Numbered from the stretch's first letter, positions 35,620 to 45,207 are shown. The stretch: 64,000 nt of DNA from Candidatus Thalassospirochaeta sargassi (GCA_028532855.1 JAQQAL010000006.1:1-64000); one strand, 5' to 3'. The notes: generated from the letters alone by a model not told the origin. Translations and numbers: made by a program.

Positions 35620-35628
35620 GACAGGGGC

Positions 35629-36954
35629 TTAGGGTCCTTCTGCATCAAATTGAAGAAACCTGCAAATTATATAACCCGCATTTTCATCATAGCCTGTCTC
35701 GTCACAGTAAATTGAATTGATAGTTTCAACCACATAACTTGGACTTAAATCAAGATAGACGTCAGAAAAAGGATCAGCCTCATAGATTAATTCCGAGGCC
35801 CCCGCGTCAGAATACGGCGTAGTTGTAGAATACTCAACCGCAACGAGCACAAGCTGATAAGTAACACCATCGGTAAGCTGATTGCTGGCTATTGTAAAAG
35901 TTCCGCTTTCCCCGTCAGCCAGCAGCGATGCATCGTCCGGCGGAAAGGTATTATCATCTCCGTAGACTTCAGAACTGTCGGATGCATTAATCAGATAGAC
36001 CAGCTTTGTTGAACCGGATGACTCTGAACCGAAGCTGTAATCAAAATCATGTCCGGAAGTAACATCTACAACATCTGTTTCAGTGCCGTTCGCAATTTCC
36101 GGCATGTATTTGCCGATATCAAAATCAAAGGTAGAGCTTTCCGATTTAACTCCGCTGTTATAGTCAACCAGCCTCAGACTGTAATCATCATCTTCACCAT
36201 CGTATCCCACAACGGCATTTTCATTAACGGCGTAGGCACGTTCAATCTCAATTAAACTATCATCAAGCGAATGCTGATAAGGCACGTAACGGCTGTCGGA
36301 ACCGCCGAACTCATATGTAAATCCGTCGGGAAAGCTCAGCTTCAGATATTTTAGATTATCACTGAACCCGGAACCGCTAATCCTGACATAAGACCAGTAA
36401 TAGGCCTCCGTCTCATCATTGTTCACAACAACACCAGGGCTTATCTCCATTGATGAAAAGGTAAAATCAGGGGCTGGCGTTTCATCGTCTGAATCATCCA
36501 CATTATCACCAATTTCATATGACAAGTATTCAGGGGTGATATCGTAATCACCGTCAGCCGAGTTCCAGACGGCAGAAAGCGTGTATTTAACGGTATACTG
36601 ATCTTCAACCGGGATTTCTATAGACTCATCACTGCTCTGAACTTCTTCCCCATCCGCGTAAAGAACCCACTCAAGACTCCAGCTGCCGATATCCGCATTG
36701 CTGAATTTGGTCCAGGCCGTGTCGTTTTCAAGATCAATGGTCTCCGAGACTGATAAACCTTCCGGCGGTGTAAGTTTAAATTTTATACTGTCTACATCAT
36801 TAACATTTGTTCCCGAAATCAAAAATGACAGCTCTATTTCACCGGTTTCAGAGGCGAAGTTCAGGAAACCGTAGCTGCAGGAGGATAACACAGCGAAAAG
36901 ACAGAGGAATGCCAGCATCTTAATAAATTTTAAAGCTCGTTCCAGTTCTTTCAT
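35629..36954 (-). CDS. Lipoprotein, hypothetical
   Basis: 441 residues with a long N-region, a hydrophobic stretch and a lipobox LSSC (lipid-modified Cys near residue 26). The mature protein is acidic, rich in Asp, Ser and Tyr, and looks like several immunoglobulin-type beta domains. Just after the Cys it reads GFLNFASETGEIELSF, nearly the same as LFNFSDETGNVSINF in the next gene upstream, and both have a later W-x3-SGSGF or GSGF segment. The two are therefore probably tandem paralogues. It is last of three lipoprotein genes on the minus strand, 3 bases from its neighbour. Confidence 0.7.
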   Translation of the reverse strand: MKELERALKFIKMLAFLCLFAVLSSCSYGFLNFASETGEIELSFLISGTNVNDVDSIKFKLTPPEGLSVSETIDLENDTAWTKFSNADIGSWSLEWVLYADGEEVQSSDESIEIPVEDQYTVKYTLSAVWNSADGDYDITPEYLSYEIGDNVDDSDDETPAPDFTFSSMEISPGVVVNNDETEAYYWSYVRISGSGFSDNLKYLKLSFPDGFTYEFGGSDSRYVPYQHSLDDSLIEIERAYAVNENAVVGYDGEDDDYSLRLVDYNSGVKSESSTFDFDIGKYMPEIANGTETDVVDVTSGHDFDYSFGSESSGSTKLVYLINASDSSEVYGDDNTFPPDDASLLADGESGTFTIASNQLTDGVTYQLVLVAVEYSTTTPYSDAGASELIYEADPFSDVYLDLSPSYVVETINSIYCDETGYDENAGYIICRFLQFDAEGP

Positions 36955-36957
36955 CGC

Positions 36958-38184
36958 TTATGAATCATACTCCCAGACTGATACCCCGATATAATTAAGA
37001 CTGTCGCCGAAGACCCCATAAAGCCATATAGGAAGATTATCTACCGACAGATTGGTCGAATATTGAACATAAGCCGGCTCCGATGGATTATTAAATGCAT
37101 CATCAGCTGTTTCCCAATCGATATCAATCGTAACAAGAACAATATAACTTATATCGAGAGTTGGCGCATTGTCAAAACCAAAGGATGAGAATTCAGTATC
37201 AAGCGACCCGATATCATATACATCTAGAGAGAGATTCCCCTCCGAAGTATCTTTACCATCATCACGATTAACAGTATACGCAAATACGCTGCCGTCAGAG
37301 GGCGCATCATTTAACTCCCACATATTAAAAAGTACCTGTCCGCCCATATAGTCATCACCGGAAAAAGAAATATAGCCGGTATCAGCAGGAAAATCAAAAA
37401 AGCAGTTATCCGTTTCGGTTGTTTGAATCCCGTTAAGATCAGTAACTGTAATCGAATAATCACCTACTGCAGTGTAATCGACTCTATTCGCGTAGATATA
37501 ATCAGATTGAATGTCCGTTTCGATATTGCTGATTGACCTGCTCAACGCGCTGCTTAACTCAAAATAGCTGGAATCGGGATAATCAAGTCGCAACCCATCC
37601 ATAGAGCTGTCAAAACCAGAGCCGAAAGCTATCATAATTGCTCCGTCCCAGGTTGTGCTGTCGATTGAATTTACATAATTATTTACAATCACGAGCGAGT
37701 CAAGGCTGTCCAGAGTCACCATCGATATAAGGTCTGACCCCGATGAGGCTCCGCTCTCAAGTTCAAAATCCAGGCTGCCGTCGCTGAAATACTCATAATC
37801 AAGAATGGCTGTTTGACCAACCCCCAATTCGAAATAATCAGCACCGCGCTCAGCGTCTGATACAAGAGTGCCGTCATTGTCGTAGACAGCAAGCTTCAAC
37901 TCCCACGAACCTGTATTTACACGGGATATATAGCATGATGCAATCTGGTCATCACCGTCATATGTAATATCGGCTTCCTTGTCCAGTTCGTCGCCTGTAT
38001 CACTGTTGTAAAGTGAGAATTCTACCGTTCCAAGATCATTGGAGACTGAGTCGGCTATAAAATTAATTGAAACATTGCCTGTCTCATCGCTGAAATTAAA
38101 GAGACCTTCATCACATGAGAAAATAAGCATTACAGAGATGATAACCGCCGCCGTAATATGAAAAAAACCCGTATTCAGTTTCAC
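36958..38184 (-). CDS. Lipoprotein, hypothetical (paralogue of neighbour)
   Basis: 408 residues. The frame is open further upstream, but that part overlaps the third lipoprotein gene. A GTG at 38184 with GGGGAG upstream starts a proper signal peptide ending in lipobox IFSC. The mature part is acidic and beta-rich, with GLFNFSDETGNVSINF at its start and ITVTDLNGIQTTETD in the middle, the latter resembling an IPT/TIG-like beta domain. It shares the N-terminal motif and domain plan with the 35629-36954 product. The function is unknown; outer-membrane or periplasmic anchoring is expected. Confidence 0.7.
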   Translation of the reverse strand: MKLNTGFFHITAAVIISVMLIFSCDEGLFNFSDETGNVSINFIADSVSNDLGTVEFSLYNSDTGDELDKEADITYDGDDQIASCYISRVNTGSWELKLAVYDNDGTLVSDAERGADYFELGVGQTAILDYEYFSDGSLDFELESGASSGSDLISMVTLDSLDSLVIVNNYVNSIDSTTWDGAIMIAFGSGFDSSMDGLRLDYPDSSYFELSSALSRSISNIETDIQSDYIYANRVDYTAVGDYSITVTDLNGIQTTETDNCFFDFPADTGYISFSGDDYMGGQVLFNMWELNDAPSDGSVFAYTVNRDDGKDTSEGNLSLDVYDIGSLDTEFSSFGFDNAPTLDISYIVLVTIDIDWETADDAFNNPSEPAYVQYSTNLSVDNLPIWLYGVFGDSLNYIGVSVWEYDS

Positions 38185-38194
38185 AAACACTCCC

Positions 38195-38581
38195 CTATGG
38201 TATATCAACAGTAAACTCAAATCGATCTTCCAGAAAATTAAGCTTAAAGAAATCACCGCCGTTTTCAGAGTAGATATCGAACTCCAGCACATAATCTCCG
38301 TCACCCAGTCCCAGATCACTGAAATCCAGTGTGCCGGTTGAATCCATATAACCCTCATCAGCCATGAGAATACTGGAAGGATCCGAGGAATTATACAGCC
38401 TGTATGAGCAGTATTGCTTCCTGTCTTCACAGTTATAGGTGTAACTAACAATTATATTCGATGTTGTATATACTGTTTCTGTTTTCAGATCAAGGCTCAG
38501 CCACACCGTCTGATAAGCAGAGCAGGAGAAAATAAGCAGCAGGACGCCGATTATAGCCGAAGATATCAGTCCGTTTCTCAT
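38195..38581 (-). CDS. Small lipoprotein, hypothetical
   Basis: 128 residues with a signal peptide and lipobox IFSC (Cys near residue 20). The mature 108 residues form a probable single beta-sandwich domain with an internal pair of Cys (NCEDRKQYC) that could form a disulfide. It is first gene of the three-lipoprotein leftward group, 10 bases ahead of the GTG of the next. I do not recognise the family; its beta-rich, D/S/Y-rich character matches the two larger neighbours. Confidence 0.65.
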   Translation of the reverse strand: MRNGLISSAIIGVLLLIFSCSAYQTVWLSLDLKTETVYTTSNIIVSYTYNCEDRKQYCSYRLYNSSDPSSILMADEGYMDSTGTLDFSDLGLGDGDYVLEFDIYSENGGDFFKLNFLEDRFEFTVDIP

Positions 38582-38645
38582 ATATAGAGCATATCAAGAA
38601 TTATATGAAATTTCCACCAAAAAAGCCCTGCCCAGAATAATCTTG

Positions 38646-38674
38646 TTGAAAAAGCCCCCTATATTCCGTAGAAT
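38646..38674 (+). promoter_or_regulatory. Promoter of the peptidase/glycosyltransferase operon
   Basis: TTGAAA (38646-38651) and TAGAAT (38669-38674) are 17 bases apart, with the first gene 17 bases downstream. Confidence 0.55.
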
Positions 38675-38691
38675 AAGATCAGAGGTATGCT

Positions 38692-39858
38692 ATGCCGAAA
38701 ATAAACGATATTTTAAACAAGCTTGACGGTTATGAAACAAAGCTTAAGGAACTCAGCGAACTGATACTCGCCAACATAGTAATGATTGGTGAAATTCCCG
38801 CTCCCACCTTCGGAGAGAAGGAACGTGTACGCTTCCTTATTGAACGTTTTTCTGAGAACCGAATGCTGAACTGCTCAACAGATGAGAAGGGGAATGCCCT
38901 TGGAATAATCCCCGGAATCCGCGGCGACAGGAATATCATGATAGTTGCCCATACAGACAGTTATTTCGACAATAAAATTGATCATACCATAGGAGTTCAG
39001 CCGCAGTATATGAGCGGCCCCGGGATAGGCGACAATGCCCTGGGTGTTGCAGCACTTGCCAGCCTGCCGGCAATTATTGAACACCTTGGGATAGAACTGC
39101 AATCAAATATTATTATCATGGGCTCATCACGAAGCCTCGGTCGCGGCGATATTGAAGGTCTCAGGTTCTTCCTTGAAAACTCTAAACTGCCTATTTCCGC
39201 CGGACTATGCCTGGAAGGTGTAAGACTCGGTCGCCTGAGTTATTCATCAATCGGAATGATACGCTGTGAACTAACCTGTGAGGTTCCGGAACAGTACGAC
39301 TGGACCCGCTTCGGCGCAGTTGGCTCAATTATTACGATAAATGAAGTTATTAACAGAATCCTTGAAATACCCATGCCCAAAAGACCCCGCTGTAATATCG
39401 CATTCGGTTCAATCGAAGGCGGGAAATCATTCAACGCTCTGGCATCCAAGGCTGTTCTGCGCTTTGAAATACGGAGTGAATCAGGCGAGATGGTATCAAA
39501 TGTATTCAAACAGATTTCGAATATTGCCTCAGAGGTATCAAGTCATACAGGCGAAGAGATTAACCTGAATGTACTTGCGCGCAGGCAGCCGGGCGGCATA
39601 GACTTCTCACATCCTCTTGCTTCAGCGGCAAGGCAGATAATGTCGCATATGAAAGTTAAACCGCGAATCTCACCAAGCACGTCCGAACTAGCTGCATTTA
39701 TTGCAAAGGACATACCGGCGCTTACAATAGGACTTACCACCGGCGACAACATGAACCAGCTGGACGAAAGTATCGAAGTAGCACCAATCTACACTGGTCT
39801 CGCACAGCTGATTGCACTGATAGAAACAATAGACAGGGGATACTCAAATGAAACTTGA
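38692..39858 (+). CDS. M20/M42-family metallohydrolase
   Basis: A 388-residue zinc peptidase-like protein. Metal-site motifs are partly visible: MIVAHTDSYFDN near residue 84 (His-x-Asp) and SGPGIGDNALGVAAL near 104 (Gly-x-Gly-Asp-Asn, the bridging Asp). The general-base region following LCLEGVRLGR near 178 retains a Glu. The family includes aminopeptidases and deacylases, and the substrate cannot be read. It overlaps the glycosyltransferase gene by 11 bases, so both are translated from one message. A good promoter lies directly upstream. Confidence 0.75.
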   Translation: MPKINDILNKLDGYETKLKELSELILANIVMIGEIPAPTFGEKERVRFLIERFSENRMLNCSTDEKGNALGIIPGIRGDRNIMIVAHTDSYFDNKIDHTIGVQPQYMSGPGIGDNALGVAALASLPAIIEHLGIELQSNIIIMGSSRSLGRGDIEGLRFFLENSKLPISAGLCLEGVRLGRLSYSSIGMIRCELTCEVPEQYDWTRFGAVGSIITINEVINRILEIPMPKRPRCNIAFGSIEGGKSFNALASKAVLRFEIRSESGEMVSNVFKQISNIASEVSSHTGEEINLNVLARRQPGGIDFSHPLASAARQIMSHMKVKPRISPSTSELAAFIAKDIPALTIGLTTGDNMNQLDESIEVAPIYTGLAQLIALIETIDRGYSNET

Positions 39859-40834
39859 AAACTGGATAAAACAGAATACCTTCCACCATTCCGATTTTGA
39901 GGATCTCGACGCCCTTGTAAAGATGAAGAAAGAGAAGAACCTGAAAATATCGCTGTGTATTCCTACATTGAATGAAGAGAAAACAATCGGTAAAGAGGTT
40001 GTCCTTTTTCGCTCGGAACTAATGTCCAGACATTCTCTGCTCGATGAAATTGCAATAATAGACTCCGGCTCGGAAGATAGAACCAGGGAAATAGCCCGCT
40101 CGTTCGGAGCAGATGTTTACCTGGCTGCGGATATACTGCCCGGCCTCGAACCCAAACGCGGTAAGGGTGAAAACCTATGGAAGGCAATCTATCAGCTATC
40201 AGGCGACATTATCGTATACATCGACGCAGATATCAAAAATATCCACCCGCGCTTCGTATACGGGCTTGTAGCGCCTCTGGTATTCAACGATGAAATAAAA
40301 TACGTAAAGGCCTTTTACGACCGCCCACTGGCCTTCTCAGAGGGCATTAGACCGTCCGGAGGCGGACGGGTGACCGAAATACTCGTACGCCCGCTTTTCT
40401 CGCTGTTCTTCCCTGATCTTTCAGGTGTCATACAGCCCCTTTCGGGTGAATATGCTGTACGACGTGAGGTCCTTGAGGCAATCCCGTTCCCCATCGGCTA
40501 TGGTGTAGAAACCTCGCACCTGATTGATGTTTACTCCAAATGGGGATTAAGCGCCTTTGCGCAAACGGACCTTGACCAGCGTGTTCACCGCAACCAGGAC
40601 ACCCGTGATCTGGGTAAAATGGCTTTCGGAATACTTCAGGCCTTCCTGAAAAGGCTGAAAAAACTGGAGCTTATAACAGATATGGTGGATATTAACAACG
40701 TACTCCTGCAGTTTGTAGCCCACGACAGCGATTTTGAGGCGGTGGAGCATAAAATTGTGGAATTTGAACGTCCCCCGATGCTCGAGATACCGGAATACAT
40801 CGAACGGCTGAAGGAACTACAGGAGGAAAAATAG
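39848..40834 (+). CDS. GpgS-like glucosyl-3-phosphoglycerate synthase (GT81)
   Basis: A 328-residue GT-A glycosyltransferase. Family features are the N-terminal KISLCIPTLNEEKTIG near residue 33, IDSGSEDRTREIAR near 72, the metal-binding DAD in VYIDADIKN near 124, the loop GGGRVTEILVRPLFSLFFP near 175, and YGVETSHLIDVY near 218. GpgS enzymes join NDP-glucose to 3-phosphoglycerate, the first step to glucosylglycerate, a compatible solute. No phosphatase partner (GpgP) is adjacent. A solute role fits a saline habitat but is inference. Confidence 0.82.
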   Translation: MKLENWIKQNTFHHSDFEDLDALVKMKKEKNLKISLCIPTLNEEKTIGKEVVLFRSELMSRHSLLDEIAIIDSGSEDRTREIARSFGADVYLAADILPGLEPKRGKGENLWKAIYQLSGDIIVYIDADIKNIHPRFVYGLVAPLVFNDEIKYVKAFYDRPLAFSEGIRPSGGGRVTEILVRPLFSLFFPDLSGVIQPLSGEYAVRREVLEAIPFPIGYGVETSHLIDVYSKWGLSAFAQTDLDQRVHRNQDTRDLGKMAFGILQAFLKRLKKLELITDMVDINNVLLQFVAHDSDFEAVEHKIVEFERPPMLEIPEYIERLKELQEEK

Positions 40835-40840
40835 CCCGGG

Positions 40841-41839
40841 CTATCCCTTTATCTCGCTAAGCAGCATTCTGCCTATATCACGAAGACTTGCTTCCCACAC
40901 GGCATTCTGACTTGCGAGGTTATCAATCATCCGCTCTACAGCATCATGATGATAGGGCATATCCTTCAGACCCTTCCCAAGTTTTTCTATCATCTCAGGG
41001 TACAGTGAATCGGTAAAAATCTCAGCCTGTGCAACTATACCCTGCACAACGTCGATATTAATCTCAATCCCGCCCCACTCGAACCTGTCGGTCAGTTTGT
41101 GAGTAAAATCAGGGCTTTTTTTATAAAGCCACTCCTCACTTCGCAGGATATCATAGTAATCTGTAAGCTTGGGAGTTTTCTCCAATGAGTCAAGATTCAT
41201 AATCTCTTCGGTTCCGGCTCCGAGCCTGTTGAAAAATGATGAGGTAATTTCGTCCGCGAGCTCTTCTATACCGATATCGGGATTAAATTCTTTCAGGTTT
41301 GCAACTCTTGATTTAACTGAATTTATCCCCTTGGATTTTAGCTTCAGCATATCCGGATTGAGATAGTTTTGAAGTCGTCCCAAATCTACATCGACAAGAA
41401 GGGTTCCATGGTGAAAAGCCCTGTCTCTGGTAAGTTTGAATGCGCTGCCGGAAATCTTTTTTCCCTCGCAGAGCATATCATTGCGCCCGGATGTTTCGGC
41501 TTTTATGCCAAATTTGGAAAGGGCATCTATTATAATTTCAAAATTACGTTCTTTATCATATACCCCGGCACCGGACATAAAGGTGAAATTCAGGTTCTGA
41601 TGATCTTGGTATACTGCCCCCCCGCCGCTCTGGCGCCTGGCAAGCTTTACACCGTCTGCTGCCATCTGCTCAAGCCGGCATTCAAGCCATGGGTTCTGAT
41701 ACCGACCGATTACAACGGTCTCACAGTTTCGCCACAAAAATAAAACATGGCCATCGGGATCCATCTCTCGGAAAATCCAGTCTTCGGTAGCAAGATTAAA
41801 CCAGGGATTGAATGTTTCGGAATGCAGTACACGCGTCAT
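40841..41839 (-). CDS. Lipoate-protein ligase A
   Basis: 332 residues. It attaches lipoate to 2-oxoacid dehydrogenase or glycine cleavage proteins. Motifs: the lipoate-binding segment RRQSGGGAVYQDHQNLNFTF near residue 75, the conserved Lys/Gly region SGSAFKLTRDRAFHHGTLLVD near 135-155, and a C-terminal accessory domain of about 90 residues, as in E. coli-type LplA. The start MTRVLHSE at 41839 fits the family better than the upstream MRTDI. It is divergent from the acyl-CoA ligase gene. No lipoylated-protein gene is nearby. Confidence 0.87.
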   Translation of the reverse strand: MTRVLHSETFNPWFNLATEDWIFREMDPDGHVLFLWRNCETVVIGRYQNPWLECRLEQMAADGVKLARRQSGGGAVYQDHQNLNFTFMSGAGVYDKERNFEIIIDALSKFGIKAETSGRNDMLCEGKKISGSAFKLTRDRAFHHGTLLVDVDLGRLQNYLNPDMLKLKSKGINSVKSRVANLKEFNPDIGIEELADEITSSFFNRLGAGTEEIMNLDSLEKTPKLTDYYDILRSEEWLYKKSPDFTHKLTDRFEWGGIEINIDVVQGIVAQAEIFTDSLYPEMIEKLGKGLKDMPYHHDAVERMIDNLASQNAVWEASLRDIGRMLLSEIKG

Positions 41840-41960
41840 GATATCTGTTCTCATAGGCGAATTATAATACTTTTAAATGAAGTTGTGGAAGAGCGTAGCA
41901 TGTGCGAAGTTTTTATTCGCAATTGTTGCTTTTTTAACCTTTTTTAGATATATTTGTACA

Positions 41961-43586
41961 ATGAAATTATATAACAGGATGACTATCGGTTACGCCTGGA
42001 AGAACAGCAGAGAAGCCTATGCCGACCTGCCCTTCACCGCATCGATTGACGGAAAATGCTTCAGCTACAAGGAAGCCGGAACCGTAATTTCAAAAATATC
42101 AGATAAATTAAACGAAAATAACTTTAAAAAGAACGATAAAGCCGCAATCCTTTGTGAGAACCGCTCAGAATGGGGTCTCTGCTGGCTTGCTATCACGACA
42201 ATGGGCGGTACAGCCGTTCCTATTATGATCGATTTCGCCTCTGAGCAGATAATGAATATTCTTGAACATTCAGAGGCCAAGTTCATCTTCGTATCCGATA
42301 AGCTTAAATCAAAGATTTCCGAATCCAGGCTGCTCAAAAACGGGAATTTCGTCAATATCGATGATACTGGTCTCTTTGACGCCGACGGAAGTATCGCCGA
42401 CAAAATTGACATTGCGGAAGTAAGTGATCCGGAAGATACTGCAGCGCTTATTTATACCTCAGGGACAACAGGAGCATCGAAGGGTGTGTTATTATCTCAT
42501 AAGAATATTATGACTAATGCCTGCGATTCAGTGCCGGTAGGAAAATTCGAATCCGGTAATTCTATGCTTTCAGTTCTGCCTCTTGCTCATATGTATGAGT
42601 TTACACAGGGGTTCATGCTGCCGATGATACAGGGAGCAAATATCACCTACCTGGGACTTAAACCCTCACCGACAGTAATGCTGAAGGCTATTGCAAAAAT
42701 ACGCCCTCATTATATTCTCAGTGTACCGCTGCTGATAGAGAAAATTTACAAGAGCTCTGTTCTGGGTCCGATATCTAAAAGCCCCGTACTAAGCAGGGTT
42801 TATCCTTTTGCTCCCATAAGAATAATCCTGAACCGGCTTGTAATCGGTAAAAAGCTGCTAAAAACCTTCGGAGGCAGGCTGAAGTTCTTCGGGATAGGCG
42901 GTGCTCCCCTTTCTGATAAAGTAGAGCGATTTCTACGTGAAGCCAGGTTTCCCTACGCTGTTGGTTACGGCCTGACTGAGACATCCCCCGTTCTTGCGGG
43001 TTCAGGCTCATTTGAAACTGTATTTCGCGGCATTGGACCAGTTTTTGACAGTGTTGAGCTGCGCATATCGGATGAAGGGGAAGTACAGGCCCGCGGCGAC
43101 AGCATAATGCAGGGATATTACAAGGATGAAGAACGCACCAATGAAGTCTTTACCGAGGACGGCTGGTTTAAAACCGGCGATCTCGGAAGCATAGATCGAA
43201 AAGGAAACCTCTTCATTAACGGTAGATTGAAAAACCTTATTCTAGGCCCGGCTGGTGAAAATATTTATCCGGAAGAGATTGAAAATGAACTTAAAACTTT
43301 CCCGCTTGTATCTGAATGCCTTGTAATGAAAAATAAGAAAGGCAGTCTTGTTGCAAAGGTTTTTCTTGATGAAGAAAGGCTCAAACAACAGATGGCAGAA
43401 CTGAAAGTCAGCTTTGAACACAATATTGAAGCTTTTCAGGCAGCAAAAGAAGAAATACTTGAGACATTGAGGAAAAGCATCAATAAAAACCTCAGCAGTT
43501 TTTCAAGATTGAACGCTATTGTTGAACAGAGCATCCCCTTTGAGCTGACACCCTCACTTAAGGTTAAGAGGTTTCTGTACATCTGA
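41961..43586 (+). CDS. AMP-forming acyl-CoA synthetase (long-chain type)
   Basis: A 541-residue ligase activating a carboxylate through acyl-AMP. Motifs: the P-loop YTSGTTGASKGVLLSHKNI near residue 165, a gate/adenine region GYGLTETSPV near 335, and the hinge GWFKTGDLG near 405. The C-terminal lysine segment LKNLILGPAGENIYPEEIE is near 430-450. The start is placed at the ATG at 41961. The frame is open to 41877, but that ATG sits immediately behind a TATAAT box (41867-41872 region), so it is likely in the untranslated leader. A rho-independent terminator follows. Confidence 0.87.
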   Translation: MKLYNRMTIGYAWKNSREAYADLPFTASIDGKCFSYKEAGTVISKISDKLNENNFKKNDKAAILCENRSEWGLCWLAITTMGGTAVPIMIDFASEQIMNILEHSEAKFIFVSDKLKSKISESRLLKNGNFVNIDDTGLFDADGSIADKIDIAEVSDPEDTAALIYTSGTTGASKGVLLSHKNIMTNACDSVPVGKFESGNSMLSVLPLAHMYEFTQGFMLPMIQGANITYLGLKPSPTVMLKAIAKIRPHYILSVPLLIEKIYKSSVLGPISKSPVLSRVYPFAPIRIILNRLVIGKKLLKTFGGRLKFFGIGGAPLSDKVERFLREARFPYAVGYGLTETSPVLAGSGSFETVFRGIGPVFDSVELRISDEGEVQARGDSIMQGYYKDEERTNEVFTEDGWFKTGDLGSIDRKGNLFINGRLKNLILGPAGENIYPEEIENELKTFPLVSECLVMKNKKGSLVAKVFLDEERLKQQMAELKVSFEHNIEAFQAAKEEILETLRKSINKNLSSFSRLNAIVEQSIPFELTPSLKVKRFLYI

Positions 43587-43623
43587 TCTCCGAATCAGCA
43601 ATAACCAGATTTATGACTTTTTC

Positions 43624-43650
43624 AAGCCGTCCTTTTCGGGCGGCTTTTTT
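43624..43650 (+). terminator. Terminator of the acyl-CoA ligase gene
   Basis: AGCCGTCC and GGGCGGCT form a stem with one G-U around a 4-base loop, followed by TTTTTT on the plus strand. Confidence 0.8.
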
Positions 43651-43658
43651 ATTTTCAA

Positions 43659-43697
43659 TAAAAAACCCCCGATCAGAGAAAACTGATCAGGGGTTTT
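43659..43697 (-). terminator. Terminator of the liv operon
   Basis: On the minus strand AAAACCCCTGATCAG pairs with CTGATCGGGGG plus TTTT around a 6-base A/T loop, followed by more T. The same hairpin has T on the plus side as well, so it can stop both strands. It ends the livKHMGF genes. Confidence 0.8.
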
Positions 43698-43715
43698 ATC
43701 ATTTTTTGAAAAAGA

Positions 43716-44423
43716 CTACATGCCCAGATATGCCTTCTGAACCTCGTCGTTCTTCAGAAGGTTTTCACAGGTATCGGCCATAGTGATGCGGCCGGTTTCC
43801 ATTACGTAACCCTTATGAGCCGTTTTAAGCGCGAGGTTTGCGTTCTGTTCAACGAGAAAGACTGTTGTTTTCTGCTCCTCATTAATCTTTTTAACGATAT
43901 CGAATATCTGTTGAACGATAATTGGAGCAAGCCCGAGAGATGGCTCATCAAGGAGCAGGATTCGCGGCTTTGCCATCAGAGCCCGGCTTATTGCCAGCAT
44001 CTGCTGTTCTCCACCGGAAAGTGTTCCGCCCCGCTGATTCCGCCTTTCCGACAGAATAGGGAACAGCTCAAAAACATATTCTACATCACGTTTAATCTGT
44101 GCATCATCTTTACGAAGAAAGGCGCCCATATCCAGGTTTTCTGAAACCGTCAGATCAGGAAAGATCCGTCTGCCTTCAGGAACCTGAATAAGCCCCATAG
44201 GTACAATTTCATCCGGCGCCTTGCCGGTGATATCCTCTCCGTTGAGAAGTATCTTTCCGCTTCGCGGAGGTACTACACCGCTGATAGACATCAGGGTTGT
44301 TGTTTTTCCGGCGCCGTTAGCACCGATAAGGGTAACTATTTCACCCTCCGAAACCTCAATATCAATACCCTTCAGGGCCTGAATATTTCCGTAATAGGTT
44401 TCAAGCTTTTCAATCTTAAGCAT
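43716..44423 (-). CDS. Branched-chain amino-acid ABC transporter ATPase LivF
   Basis: A 235-residue nucleotide-binding subunit. It has Walker A GANGAGKTTTL near residue 34, signature LSGGEQQML near 137, Walker B ILLLDEPSLGLAP near 157, and the switch His in TVFLVEQNA (Glu-Gln form typical for LivF). It pairs with LivG on the inner face of the LivHM channel. It is last gene of the liv operon, overlaps livG by 8 bases and is followed by a strong terminator. Confidence 0.92.
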   Translation of the reverse strand: MLKIEKLETYYGNIQALKGIDIEVSEGEIVTLIGANGAGKTTTLMSISGVVPPRSGKILLNGEDITGKAPDEIVPMGLIQVPEGRRIFPDLTVSENLDMGAFLRKDDAQIKRDVEYVFELFPILSERRNQRGGTLSGGEQQMLAISRALMAKPRILLLDEPSLGLAPIIVQQIFDIVKKINEEQKTTVFLVEQNANLALKTAHKGYVMETGRITMADTCENLLKNDEVQKAYLGM

Positions 44424-45207
44424 TGATTTCCTCCCCGAGATAGGCTTTGATAACTTCAGGATTGCTCTTTATATCTTCAGGAACACCTGTTGCAATCAGT
44501 TTTCCATAGTCAACAACATAGATTCTTTCGGAGAGACTCATAACAAGACTCATATCATGCTCGATTAGCAGGATGGTAATTCCTTCGGTATCGCGGATTC
44601 TAACGATTGTATCGTCGAGTTCGCGCGTTTCCTGGGGATTCATACCGGCGGCCGGCTCATCAAGCAGCAGCAGAAACGGTTCAGTTGCCATAGCCCGCGC
44701 AATCTCAAGACGGCGCTGAGCACCGTAGGGAAGGTTCTTAGCAAGCTCATTAACAAACATCTCAAGGTTTAGTTTCTTCAGAATCTCATAACTGTCCTCA
44801 ATAACCTGTTTCTCTTCAGCCTTTGTTCGCGGATCACGCAGAATCGCACCTAGTACGCCTGCCTTCATTCGCGGGTGTCTGCCTATCATAACATTTTCGA
44901 GAACTGTCATGTTCTGGAACAGCCTGATATTCTGAAAAGTACGTGCAAGTCCGCGTTCAGTAATTGTATTCGGCTTGAGGCCGTTTATCCGTTCCGTTTT
45001 ACCGGAGGAAGGCGGAGTTATCATTACATCGCCGGCAGTTGGTTTGGTTACGCCGGTGATACAGTTGAAAAATGTAGTTTTTCCAGCTCCGTTAGGACCA
45101 ATGAGAGCGACAATCTCACCCTCATTGATATAAAGGTCTACATCATTGACAGCACGAAGTCCGCCGAAGTCCATTCGGAGCTTTTTAACATCAAGTATGG
45201 GAGCCAT
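44416..45207 (-). CDS. Branched-chain amino-acid ABC transporter ATPase LivG
   Basis: A 263-residue nucleotide-binding subunit with Walker A GPNGAGKTTFF near residue 36, a Q-loop region ARTFQNIRLF, a signature-position segment NLPYGAQRRLEIARA (the LivG form in place of LSGGQ), Walker B LLLLDEPAAGMNP, and switch His in LLIEHDMSL. It forms a heterodimer with LivF. It shares one base with the livM stop, so translation is coupled. Confidence 0.92.
   Translation of the reverse strand: MAPILDVKKLRMDFGGLRAVNDVDLYINEGEIVALIGPNGAGKTTFFNCITGVTKPTAGDVMITPPSSGKTERINGLKPNTITERGLARTFQNIRLFQNMTVLENVMIGRHPRMKAGVLGAILRDPRTKAEEKQVIEDSYEILKKLNLEMFVNELAKNLPYGAQRRLEIARAMATEPFLLLLDEPAAGMNPQETRELDDTIVRIRDTEGITILLIEHDMSLVMSLSERIYVVDYGKLIATGVPEDIKSNPEVIKAYLGEEINA

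Noticed and set aside
36958-38451. Extended 497-residue reading of the second lipoprotein gene
   Set aside because: The extra 89 codons overlap the third lipoprotein gene in another frame, look non-protein-like (clusters of Trp, Ile and Cys), and precede a proper GTG start with GGGGAG and a signal peptide at 38184.
41877-41960. N-terminal extension of the acyl-CoA ligase
   Set aside because: The upstream ATG sits directly behind a TATAAT box and would be leaderless; family homology begins at the ATG at 41961.
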